Below are positions 7,538 through 14,020 of a DNA stretch of 60,007 bases, one piece after another. Every line of letters starts with the position of its first letter. The first letter of the stretch is position 1. The notes below the pieces were generated by a model that saw nothing but the letters and a program-made list of their open reading frames with translations, was not told the DNA's origin and did no database searches. The stretch is taken from positions 1 to 60,007 of the forward strand of contig JAHFDN010000019.1 in assembly GCA_023248995.1 (NCBI GenBank), written 5' to 3'. A program made the translations under genes and the position numbers. The stretch comes from Candidatus Rokuibacteriota bacterium. Its GTDB lineage: Bacteria; Methylomirabilota; Methylomirabilia; Rokubacteriales; CSP1-6.

Positions 7538-8194
7538 CTAGTTCCAGGAGGCCCGTGCGTCCTCCAGCGTAGGATACACCGCGATGGCCTTGTTCAAGCC
7601 TGTGACCTCGAAGATGCGGAGGATCTCCCCTTGCAGGGCGCAGACTTTCACGTCGCCGCCGGCCTGGCGGGCCCGCTTCATGGCGCGCACGACCTCGCCC
7701 AGACCTCCACTGTCCATGTAGGTGACCTCTGCCAGGTCCAGGATAAACCGAGTCTCCCCCCCGTCGAGATACTCCTGGAGCTTCAAGCTGGCCGCCGAGA
7801 CCATGTCCAGGTCCCCCGTCGGGGCCAACTCGACGATGCTCGGCCGCGCCGGCTGAAGGCCGCGACCCCCCCGTTGGAGCTGCGCCGGGGCTTGCTCGGA
7901 GGCTTCGACCATCCCCTGCCGCCGCTCATTGTCGTCCGGCACCCCGTCGAGCATACGCAACAGAGACCGACCTTCCTCCATCCACTTGGCCCCTTCCTCG
8001 AACCATCGGAGGATTCGCTGCCGCGTGTCTGTCGCCGGTCGGTCCTTGATGCCGCTCCCGTTCGCTCTCGGAGCGGAGGCCGGTGCCGCCGGCTTGCCAG
8101 GTTGCCGAGACTCTCGCTCTCTCCTGACCTCCCACAGTCGCTCGGCCCATTCCGAAAAGCTCTCTCCCTCACGGAGTGAAATATCGCCGCTCAT
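7538..8194 (-). CDS. STAS-domain (anti-sigma factor antagonist-like) protein
   Basis: 218 residues. Residues about 115-215 are a STAS domain: IVELAPTGDLDMVSAASL, then FILDLAEVTYMDSGGLGEVVRAM, with the serine normally phosphorylated in SpoIIAA-type proteins (DSGG here, DSSG in classical members), then VKVCALQGEILRIFEVTGL. The first 110 residues are charged and probably helical, with no known domain. In characterised systems STAS proteins bind anti-sigma kinases to free a sigma factor. No kinase or phosphatase partner is adjacent. GGAGG lies 8 bases before the ATG. Confidence 0.8.
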   Translation of the reverse strand: MSGDISLREGESFSEWAERLWEVRRERESRQPGKPAAPASAPRANGSGIKDRPATDTRQRILRWFEEGAKWMEEGRSLLRMLDGVPDDNERRQGMVEASEQAPAQLQRGGRGLQPARPSIVELAPTGDLDMVSAASLKLQEYLDGGETRFILDLAEVTYMDSGGLGEVVRAMKRARQAGGDVKVCALQGEILRIFEVTGLNKAIAVYPTLEDARASWN

Positions 8195-8504
8195 TCCTTG
8201 GACCTCCCTCCCTCGCCGTTAAACTCCCTGCCCAGGACTCTGCCGTCCGACCCATGAGGGAGCAATACCGATGCCAGCCGACAGCCACGCCAAGATCCCA
8301 CACTTTACAAGGGCTTCCCGCGGCAGCTCTAACAAGTGGAGAGCCCCGACAGGACAGAATGTCACGGGAGTGTCAAACGCGCCGACACTGGGAGAAACAG
8401 ATCCGGCAAGCCGTAGCGGAGGCGATGGCGCTCCTGGTGTGCCCTGGCGCGGGGTGGTTCGGTAGCAGCGTTGAGCGGCGCCGGATGTACCACATACGAC
8501 ACGC
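8195..8504. other. Intergenic stretch with no recognised gene
   Basis: A 310-base gap between divergent genes (STAS on minus, coiled-coil on plus). Short frames cross it but none has a credible start or domain. Its one notable element is the 38-base segment at 8431-8468, which recurs at 11050-11087. Confidence 0.6.
8431..8468 (+). repeat. 38-bp dispersed segment, copy 1
   Basis: It matches 11050-11087 at 34 of 38 positions. All four differences are transitions, and all fall on third codon positions of one plus frame (LLVCPGAGWFGS) and of the opposite frame (LLPNHPAPGHTR). The second copy lies about 60 bases from tRNA-Thr, so the segment may be the worn end of an integrated element. Confidence 0.6.
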
Positions 8505-8807
8505 TTGACAGGAGCAGACGAGGCGAAGAGAGTACGAGCCGTGGCTCAGGACGCGGTAGAAGCCCGTTTTGATCGCCTTCGTCGAGAGCTCGGCCAGGAT
8601 ATCCAGGCCAGCGCGGCAGAGACTCGCCGACATTTCGAAGTCATTGCCGAAAGCGTGCGGTCAGAGATCCAGGTAGTGGCTGAAGGACTCAACACGCTGG
8701 ATGAAAAGGCTGAGCGCTTTCGCGAGGAGGTCCGGCAGGAGTTCAGCAAGGTTGACCGTCGGTTTCTGCACCTGGATGCGCGGATCTCCGTCTTGGAGCG
8801 CCATTAG
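8505..8807 (+). CDS. Coiled-coil hypothetical protein
   Basis: 100 residues. The whole chain is heptad-like and charged: RFDRLRRELGQDIQASAAE, RRHFEVIAESVRSEIQVVAE, FREEVRQEFSKVDRRFLHLD. It would form a long amphipathic helix or coiled coil. No catalytic or membrane part is seen. The TTG at 8505 gives the full frame, but a GTG at 8541 is an equally good start, because an AGGAG lies only just after the TTG. Function unknown. It is the first plus-strand gene of the accessory strip. Confidence 0.55.
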   Translation: MTGADEAKRVRAVAQDAVEARFDRLRRELGQDIQASAAETRRHFEVIAESVRSEIQVVAEGLNTLDEKAERFREEVRQEFSKVDRRFLHLDARISVLERH

Positions 8808-8986
8808 TCGCGCAACTCGCCATCACTTGAGGACAGGTGACGGGCTGGGCTCATCCAACAAGGACAAAACTCTAGGCACCCAAGAGCATCTATCCGCACA
8901 AGAATCCAAGGGCCAGAGCTAGGAGATGGATGGCATCTGCACCCCCCCTCTGGTACTATCTAATCAAGCGTCGCAGAGATTCAGCC

Positions 8987-9205
8987 ATGACCAAGGCGCT
9001 CAAGAAAGCCTTCGAAGCCGTCTCTCACCTCCCTGAGCGGGAGCAGGACGAGCTTGCCGCGGCCATCCTCGAAGAACTGGCTGCCGACGAGCGTTGGGAA
9101 GCCGCCTTCGCACAGTCCCAGGGCGCCCTGGAACGCCTCGCTGACGAAGCGCTCGCGGAGCATCGGGTGGGCCGTACCAAGGCCCTCGACCCCGATGCCC
9201 TTTGA
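8987..9205 (+). CDS. Putative type II antitoxin
   Basis: 72 residues from the ATG at 8987. It is short, acidic and helical (KAFEAVSHLPEREQDELAAAILEELAADERWEAAF) with the LPxxxQxELAxxIL pattern common to antitoxins that sit before RelE/ParE-like toxins. Its TGA stop overlaps the toxin TTG start (TTGA), the usual coupling in these modules. It probably neutralises the toxin and may repress the promoter, although no DNA-binding fold is evident. Confidence 0.7.
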   Translation: MTKALKKAFEAVSHLPEREQDELAAAILEELAADERWEAAFAQSQGALERLADEALAEHRVGRTKALDPDAL

Positions 9206-9471
9206 CCTCTAAGACAACCGACCGTTTTCGCAAGGCCTACGCGCAGCTCCCAGAACACGTCCGGCGACGCGCTCGTGAGGCCTACCGCCTCTTCCGCAAT
9301 AACCGGGAGCACCCCAGCCTTCGCTTCAAGCAAGTGCACGCCACCCGACCAATTTACTCGGCACGCGTCGGGCTCGGGTACCGCGCGCTCGCCGTACGGG
9401 ACGGTGACGTCGTCGTCTGGTTCTAGATCGGCACGCATGCCGACTACGATCAGCTGATACGGAGCCTCTGA
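9202..9471 (+). pseudogene. RelE/ParE-like toxin interrupted by an amber codon
   Basis: Frame from the TTG at 9202: FRKAYAQLPEHVRRRAREA, HPSLRFKQVH, YSARVGLGYRALAVRDGDVVVWF, typical of a RelE/ParE-superfamily toxin. A TAG at 9424-9426 ends it after 74 residues. The same frame continues as IGTHADYDQLIRSL to a TGA at 9469-9471. Relatives usually read WFWIGxHxxYD here, so the TAG sits exactly where a tryptophan (TGG) is expected. One G-to-A change would explain it. The lost tail includes the conserved H-x-x-Y-D strand, so the toxin is probably inactive unless the amber codon is read through. Confidence 0.7.
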
Positions 9472-9489
9472 GCCGGTGAAAGGAATTTG

Positions 9490-9509
9490 CTGGAGCCGGC
9501 GGTGGGACT
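9490..9509 (-). repeat. Copy of the tRNA-Thr 3' end (20 bp)
   Basis: These 20 bases are identical to 11144-11163, covering the CCA end, acceptor strand and part of the T stem of tRNA-Thr. Together with 7486-7501 and the intact tRNA it splits the region into two segments of about 2.0 and 1.65 kb. This looks like attachment-site duplication left by tandem insertions. Confidence 0.65.
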
Positions 9510-9511
9510 GA

Positions 9512-9772
9512 TCACCCCCCGCTTAACGCGCAGATGATGTGAATCACGCTTCCTTTGTCAAGAGGCGTTGAAAGCGTCGAGGCTAACTCTTGGTTCACGA
9601 AGATTTTGATGTGCTGGCGGATGCCGTCTTGCTCGTCGACGATGCGGAAGCGGAATCCAGGATAGCGTCGATCCAGGTCGGTGAGCAAGTCCTGAAGTGT
9701 CACCCCATCGGCTTCAATCAGGGCCTCGCCCTGCGTGTACGATCGCAGTGGCGTCGGTATGTGGATCTTCAG
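9512..9772 (-). CDS. MoaD/ThiS-family sulfur-carrier-like protein
   Basis: 86 residues ending in SGG, the diglycine tail of ubiquitin-like sulfur carriers (ALSGG). The fold pattern is LKIHIPTPLRSYT, VTLQDLLTDLDRRYPGF, IKIFVNQELA, LDKGSVIHIICALSGG. Such tails are adenylated and thiocarboxylated to donate sulfur to cofactors or metabolites. The start is unusual: the only sensible position is a CTG at 9772 that overlaps the TGA of the upstream propeller gene (CTGA), so coupling probably drives translation. The pairing with a BNR propeller suggests a shared, unknown pathway. Confidence 0.72.
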   Translation of the reverse strand: MKIHIPTPLRSYTQGEALIEADGVTLQDLLTDLDRRYPGFRFRIVDEQDGIRQHIKIFVNQELASTLSTPLDKGSVIHIICALSGG

Positions 9773-10890
9773 CGCGGGAACTCGGCGGTGTGGAGCGAAT
9801 AAATCTCTGGGAGACCCCGCACCAGACACGTCCACTTCTCGCCTTCGTTGCGACTTCCCCAAACGTCTCCAGTCGTCGTGCCGAAGTAGACCCCGACGGG
9901 ATCGTAGGTATCGACAGTCATGGCCTGGCGCTTCACGGTGTACCACGCACGTTCGGGCAAGCCATTGGCGAGTCGCTTCCACGTTTTTCCCGCATTGCGT
10001 GTAACGTACGCGGCGGGCTTACCATCCGGACTCGTGCGGGGCCAGACTGTGGTGCCGTCCATCGGGAATACCCAGACGGTGTTAGGATCGCGGGGATGTA
10101 ACGTCAACGGAAATCCGATGTCGCCGATCTTCTTCGGCATGTTCATGCCAATCCGAATCCAATGTCCTTCTGGTCGATCCATCCGATAAATGCCACAGTG
10201 GTTCTGCTGATAGAGCCGATCCGGCATCAGCGGATGCAGCTGCACACAGTGCGGGTCATGCCCGTACTCAGGATCGGGAACCGGCAGGAAATCCGCCGCG
10301 CAGCCTTTGTTCAGCGGCGCCCACGTCTTGCCCTTGTCCATCGATTCGAACACGCCGCCGCTGGACATCCCGATGTACATGTGCTCCGGATCGCGTGGGT
10401 CGATCAGGATCGAGTGCAGCTTCGGGCCGTCCGGCGTTCCGTCTTTTTCGCCGCCAGTCCAGGCGCCACGCATGGAATTTTCGTTGAAACCATCGACGCC
10501 TTCCCAGGTCTTGCCGTCATCCTCGGATCGGAACAATCCTTGCGGAGACGTACCCGCATACCAAACGCCTGACTCTTTCGGATGCCCTGGTGTCAGCCAG
10601 AAAACGTGGTCGACCACCAAGCCCCTTTGCCCTTCGGAGGCTCTCTTGAAGGCCGGTGGTCGTTCGGCTTCTTTCCATGTTTTACCGAAATCGGTCGACC
10701 GAAACACGGTTGGACCCAGATGACCCGTTCGCGCGGCCATTAGAATGGTCCGTCGATCTCTCGGGTCCATCACCAATTGATGAACAATGTGCCCCAAAAA
10801 GATCGGCTCCGACGACTTCCACGTCCTGCGTGCTTTGTCTGCACGCAGGATGAAGGCTCCTTTTCGTGTCCCGGTTAGAAGCGCAAGCAT
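9769..10890 (-). CDS. BNR/sialidase-like beta-propeller protein
   Basis: 373 residues from the ATG at 10890, chosen over a longer frame because a GGAGGGATAGGGAA leader precedes it. It has repeated Asp-box-like turns (FRSTDFGKTWKEAE, FRSEDDGKTWEGVD, FESMDKGKTWAPLN, TRNAGKTWKRLA) and blade ends such as LHSILIDPRDPEHMYIG. These mark a sialidase or VPS10-type propeller. No signal peptide is seen. Asp boxes are structural, so glycosidase activity should not be assumed. It overlaps the MoaD-like gene at its stop. No sialidase catalytic arginine triad could be assigned by eye. Confidence 0.8.
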   Translation of the reverse strand: MLALLTGTRKGAFILRADKARRTWKSSEPIFLGHIVHQLVMDPRDRRTILMAARTGHLGPTVFRSTDFGKTWKEAERPPAFKRASEGQRGLVVDHVFWLTPGHPKESGVWYAGTSPQGLFRSEDDGKTWEGVDGFNENSMRGAWTGGEKDGTPDGPKLHSILIDPRDPEHMYIGMSSGGVFESMDKGKTWAPLNKGCAADFLPVPDPEYGHDPHCVQLHPLMPDRLYQQNHCGIYRMDRPEGHWIRIGMNMPKKIGDIGFPLTLHPRDPNTVWVFPMDGTTVWPRTSPDGKPAAYVTRNAGKTWKRLANGLPERAWYTVKRQAMTVDTYDPVGVYFGTTTGDVWGSRNEGEKWTCLVRGLPEIYSLHTAEFPR

Positions 10891-11049
10891 TTCCCTATCC
10901 CTCCAGGAGCGTTGGCCGTCGGCCGTTTGCCGTTGGCGGTTGGCCGCCGACGCGGCATGGGAACCATTGATGGCCAGCGGCGACCGGCCAAGAATACCCC
11001 ACAAGACCTATCCCCGCAACAAACCCACGATTGGGGACCAACTGTCGAG

Positions 11050-11087
11050 CTCCTGGTATGCCCTGGTGCGGGATGGTTTGGTAGCAG
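11050..11087 (+). repeat. 38-bp dispersed segment, copy 2
   Basis: Partner of 8431-8468 (34 of 38 identical). It ends in GGTAGCAG, followed at once by a second GGTAGCA (11091-11097), and lies 58 bases before the 3' end of tRNA-Thr. Confidence 0.6.
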
Positions 11088-11144
11088 AATGGTAGCAATC
11101 GGCTGGTCGAACGGTTTTGGCGCTTCGGAACTCCTTGGGATGTC

Positions 11145-11219
11145 TGGAGCCGGCGGTGGGACTTGAACCCACGACCTGCTGATTACGAATCAGCTGCTCT
11201 GCCACTGAGCTACACCGGC
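11145..11219 (-). tRNA. tRNA-Thr (anticodon CGU)
   Basis: A full cloverleaf on the minus strand. The acceptor stem GCCGGTG pairs with CGCCGGC (one G-U), the D arm is GCTCAGTGGCAGAGC, the anticodon stem CTGAT/ATCAG carries the CGT loop, and the T arm GTGGGTTCAAGTCCCAC is followed by discriminator T and an encoded CCA. CGU reads ACG threonine codons. Its 3' end is duplicated at 9490 and 7486. Confidence 0.95.
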
Positions 11220-11334
11220 CCCGGGCACCTACGCTACCACCCATGCGCTGACGCGTCAACGAACCTGCGCCGGCGCGGCGCGCACTTGCCCTCCCCCGTC
11301 CCCGTCAGTATGATGGTGCCCGCGAGGTAACCTC

Positions 11335-11697
11335 ATGAGCGCTCTGAGCCAGGTCCAGGTGCGTCGGTTCACCCCCGGCCAGACCATCTTCAAGGAGGGC
11401 GACGACGCCCACAACGAGGCCTTCCTCATCCAATCCGGCCGCGTGACGATCAAGAAGCGCGTGGGGGGCGAGGAGCGGACGCTCCGCGTTCTGAGCGAGG
11501 GAGAGCTCCTGGGGGAGATCTCGCTCTTCCGCTCCGGGCCCCGGTCGGCGACGGCGGTGGCGGAAGCCGACGTCGCTCTCTGCGTGATCCCGGGCGATCG
11601 CCTGGAGCACTTCGTCCGAACCAATCCCCGGCTGGCCGTCGAGATCGTCAAGCGGCTCACCCAGCTCCTCCACGAAGCCGAGGAGCGCGCCCGATGA
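11335..11697 (+). CDS. Single-domain cyclic nucleotide-binding (CRP-like effector) protein
   Basis: 120 residues forming one cNMP-binding beta-roll: [41 protein letters not shown] (the GELxGE phosphate-binding loop) and PRSATAVAEADV. No helix-turn-helix or output domain follows, so it is a stand-alone sensor. It is coupled to the next gene by an ATGA overlap, which suggests the two proteins act together. Confidence 0.85.
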   Translation: MSALSQVQVRRFTPGQTIFKEGDDAHNEAFLIQSGRVTIKKRVGGEERTLRVLSEGELLGEISLFRSGPRSATAVAEADVALCVIPGDRLEHFVRTNPRLAVEIVKRLTQLLHEAEERAR

Positions 11698-12194
11698 AAT
11701 TCCTCTGCATCGAGTGCGACGAGCCGATGCGGCTCGAGAAAAGCCAGGGACCGGACGAGGGCTCGCTCACCGTCACCTTCGGCTGCCCCCGGTGCGGCCG
11801 CCGCGTCGCGATGCTCACCAACCCGTTCGAAACCCAGCTGATCCGGAGCCTCGGCGTCAAGGTGGGCGGCCGCGCGGAGCCCGCGGTCCCCTTCGAGCAC
11901 CTCCGCTCGTCGCTCGCGCACCAGCGCCCGGAGGCCTTCGAAGAGGCGGAGGGCGCCGGCCAGACGGAAGGCAGCGGGCCGGGCTGCCCGTTCGCGGGGA
12001 TGATCACCGATCAGGAGGCTCTGGCCCAAGACGGCATGGCATGGAGCGCGGAGGCCCAAGCGCGCGTGGAGCGGATTCCCGCCTTCATCCGTCCCATGGC
12101 CAGGAAAGCGATCGAGCGCTACGCCCTGGGCAAGGGCTACGGCACGATCACCGAGGAGGTCATGGACGAGGCGCGCGCCGCCTTAGGCATGTAG
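11694..12194 (+). CDS. Zinc-ribbon protein with C-terminal PCP_red domain
   Basis: 166 residues. The N terminus has two cysteine pairs (FLCIECDE and FGCPRCGR), a zinc ribbon. Residues about 115-165 (WSAEAQARVERIPAFIRPMA, then RKAIERYALGKGYGTITEEV) match the PCP_red module found at the C terminus of light-independent protochlorophyllide reductase subunit B. No chlorophyll genes are present, so the module is used outside photosynthesis, as in other heterotrophs. It overlaps the cNMP-binding gene at its start and the convergent glutaredoxin-like gene by 12 bases at its end. Confidence 0.8.
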   Translation: MKFLCIECDEPMRLEKSQGPDEGSLTVTFGCPRCGRRVAMLTNPFETQLIRSLGVKVGGRAEPAVPFEHLRSSLAHQRPEAFEEAEGAGQTEGSGPGCPFAGMITDQEALAQDGMAWSAEAQARVERIPAFIRPMARKAIERYALGKGYGTITEEVMDEARAALGM

Positions 12195-12422
12195 GAGCGG
12201 CTCGATCGCCTCCCGGTTGGCCGCGAACCCGAAGAAGACGCGCCCGTCGATCACGACCGTCGGCACGGCGAGCCGCCCCGCCACGGTGAAGCACTCGAGC
12301 GTCGCCTCTCCGTCCCGCCCCACGTCGCGCACGTCCACCCGCATGCCGCGCGCCTGAAAGAATACCAGCGCGGCTTCGCCGTCGGCGTTCCCCTCCATGG
12401 TGTAGAGCAGCACCTTCTTCAC
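12183..12422 (-). CDS. Glutaredoxin-like protein lacking the CxxC motif
   Basis: 79 residues from a GTG at 12422 that overlaps the upstream stop (GTGA). The thioredoxin-fold pattern is clear: KKVLLYTMEGNADGEAALVFF, VDVRDVGRDGEA and VAGRLAVPTVVIDGRVFFGF with the cis-proline VPT. The active-site position reads GNADGE instead of CPYC, so ordinary dithiol exchange is not possible. It may bind a ligand or partner instead. Confidence 0.75.
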   Translation of the reverse strand: MKKVLLYTMEGNADGEAALVFFQARGMRVDVRDVGRDGEATLECFTVAGRLAVPTVVIDGRVFFGFAANREAIEPLLHA

Positions 12423-12610
12423 GGGCGGGCCTTGGGGTGGCGGCCGTACTGGCGGTGACACCGAGGGCAGCGGAGCCAGGCGGACCGGACGCGCTGGACG
12501 ATCCACCCGCAGTGAGGACACAACTGAAGCGCCCGGCGCGCCACCTGCCACCCGCCGAGAGCGGCCAGGAGGACGGCCGCCAGAACCAGGAACCCCCACA
12601 CCCACTCCAT
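12419..12610 (-). CDS. Membrane-anchored zinc-ribbon mini-protein
   Basis: 63 residues from the ATG at 12610: an N-terminal transmembrane helix (WVWGFLVLAAVLLAALGGW), then a zinc ribbon CPHC...CPRC and a basic tail. No family name. The GTGA overlap with the glutaredoxin-like gene suggests co-translation and perhaps joint function at the membrane. Confidence 0.65.
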   Translation of the reverse strand: MEWVWGFLVLAAVLLAALGGWQVARRALQLCPHCGWIVQRVRSAWLRCPRCHRQYGRHPKARP

Positions 12611-12697
12611 CAGGAACCTCGTCGCGGTGGCGCTCAGCATAGCACGGGTGTTTTTCCTTGACGCCACCGCTCGGCCTCTCAAGTAGAATGTGACCCA

Positions 12698-13612
12698 GTG
12701 CGCCTCAAGTCGGCAACAATTTCCCTCGGGCTTCTCGCTGCGCACCTCTGCCTCGGGCCGGCGGCGGCGACAGCCGAAAACGGCCGGGCTCCGATGCTGA
12801 CCGCCGAATCGGTGCTACTGCTCGACGCGCAGGGGAACGTGCTCTTCGCCAAGAACCCGGAGGAGGAGCACGCCCCGGCGAGCCTCGTCAAGCTGATGAC
12901 TCTCTACCTCGCCTACGAGGACCTCGACGGCGGACGAGTGACCTGGGAGGAGCCGGTCACGGTGAGTCTCCGGGCGGCCCGGACGCCGCGCTTCCGGATG
13001 GGGGTTCGCGCGGGCGAGACGGTGCCCTTCGGCGTGCTCCTCGAGGGCGTCGCCATCGCGTCCGCCAACGACGCGGCCACCGCCGTCGCCGAGCACCTCG
13101 GCGGCGACGAGGAGAGCTTCGTGGCGCGGATGAACGCCAGGGCGCAGGACCTCGGCCTCGCCGCCACCCGCTTCGCGAATCCGCACGGCCTTCCCGACGC
13201 GACCCAGCGGAGCACCGCCCGGGACATCGCGGTCCTCACCGACCACCTCCTCCGCGAGCGTCCCGCGGTCCGCACGCTCCTCGGCGGGAAGTCCTTCGTC
13301 TACCGGGGCCGCCTGTACACCCGCCGGGTGCCGCCCTTCATCGAGGCCGGAGGGGTACAGGCCTTCAAGACGGGCTTCACCCATGAGGCGGGCTACAACC
13401 TGGCCGTGGCGGCCTGGCTGGACGGCCAGCGCTTTCTCGGCATCGTCCTCGGCGCGCCGACCCGCGGCCTGTCCTTCCTCGACGCGCAGAAGCTGCTCCG
13501 GTACGGCGCCATCCAATCGGGCCTCGAACCGCCGGGAGAGGACGGTCGTCCCTCGCTCCCGCGCCGGGGCCACGGCCGCCAGTCCCGGGCCTCCGTCCCC
13601 ACCCTCAACTGA
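12698..13612 (+). CDS. D-alanyl-D-alanine carboxypeptidase (PBP5/6-type)
   Basis: 304 residues with a signal peptide (SLGLLAAHLCLGPAAATA). All three penicillin-binding motifs are present: SxxK in APASLVKLMT, SxN in IASANDAATAV and KTG in AFKTGFTHEAG. It removes the terminal D-alanine from peptidoglycan stem peptides in the periplasm. The chain ends soon after the catalytic domain, in a basic tail, without the amphipathic anchor of E. coli PBP5, so it may be soluble. It starts at a GTG. A TAGAAT hexamer ends only 8 bases before it, which hints at a nearly leaderless message. Confidence 0.9.
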   Translation: MRLKSATISLGLLAAHLCLGPAAATAENGRAPMLTAESVLLLDAQGNVLFAKNPEEEHAPASLVKLMTLYLAYEDLDGGRVTWEEPVTVSLRAARTPRFRMGVRAGETVPFGVLLEGVAIASANDAATAVAEHLGGDEESFVARMNARAQDLGLAATRFANPHGLPDATQRSTARDIAVLTDHLLRERPAVRTLLGGKSFVYRGRLYTRRVPPFIEAGGVQAFKTGFTHEAGYNLAVAAWLDGQRFLGIVLGAPTRGLSFLDAQKLLRYGAIQSGLEPPGEDGRPSLPRRGHGRQSRASVPTLN

Positions 13613-13651
13613 CCGACCCAGAGGAGCATCCGCACGAAGCGGCTCTGAGCG

Positions 13652-13993
13652 TTAGGGAAGGAACTCGTTCGGCCGGTCGAAGATAGCCAGGAGGACGCAC
13701 CCGTCAGGGCTCCAGGCGTGGTGGACAGAGCCGGGCCGGCGCCAGACGAAGTTCCCCGCCGTGCAGGTTCCCTCCTCGTCCGCGAGCGCGCCCTCGAGGA
13801 CGAAGCTCTGCTCCACGCCGACGTGCCGGTGGTCGGGGAGCCGGGCGCCGGGGGCCAGGCGGAGGAGCACCGTCTGACGCCCCGAAGCCTCTGCATAGAG
13901 GGTCTTCGTCTCGACCCCTGGGAAGCGCGTCGGTTCCCAGGCGATCCGAGACACGTCGAGGTACACGGACCGCGCGGTCTCCTTCAGGATCAT
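13652..13993 (-). CDS. Cupin-domain protein
   Basis: 113 residues. The cupin motif 1 reads GARLPDHRHVGVEQSFVLEG, with the metal-ligand pattern HxH...E, followed by AGNFVWRRPGSVHHAW carrying the distal histidine. It resembles the ChrR-type cupin, which senses oxidants or metals in anti-sigma factors, but no sigma-binding domain is attached. It lies 27 bases after the selenoprotein stop, with AAGGAG before its ATG, so the two probably form one operon. Confidence 0.82.
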   Translation of the reverse strand: MILKETARSVYLDVSRIAWEPTRFPGVETKTLYAEASGRQTVLLRLAPGARLPDHRHVGVEQSFVLEGALADEEGTCTAGNFVWRRPGSVHHAWSPDGCVLLAIFDRPNEFLP

Positions 13994-14020
13994 GCACTCA
14001 CTCCTTTCGGGGCACTCGGG

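Noticed and set aside
9424-9426. Pyrrolysine at the amber codon of the toxin
   Set aside because: No pyl genes or suppressor tRNA are seen, and the expected residue is an ordinary tryptophan one base change away.
9490-9509. A second tRNA gene
   Set aside because: Only the 3' 20 bases are present. No D arm or anticodon arm can be formed.
10911-10950. Short GTTGGCCGTC-like tandem units
   Set aside because: Only a 40-base imperfect GC-rich run before the propeller gene. Too short and irregular to call a functional repeat.
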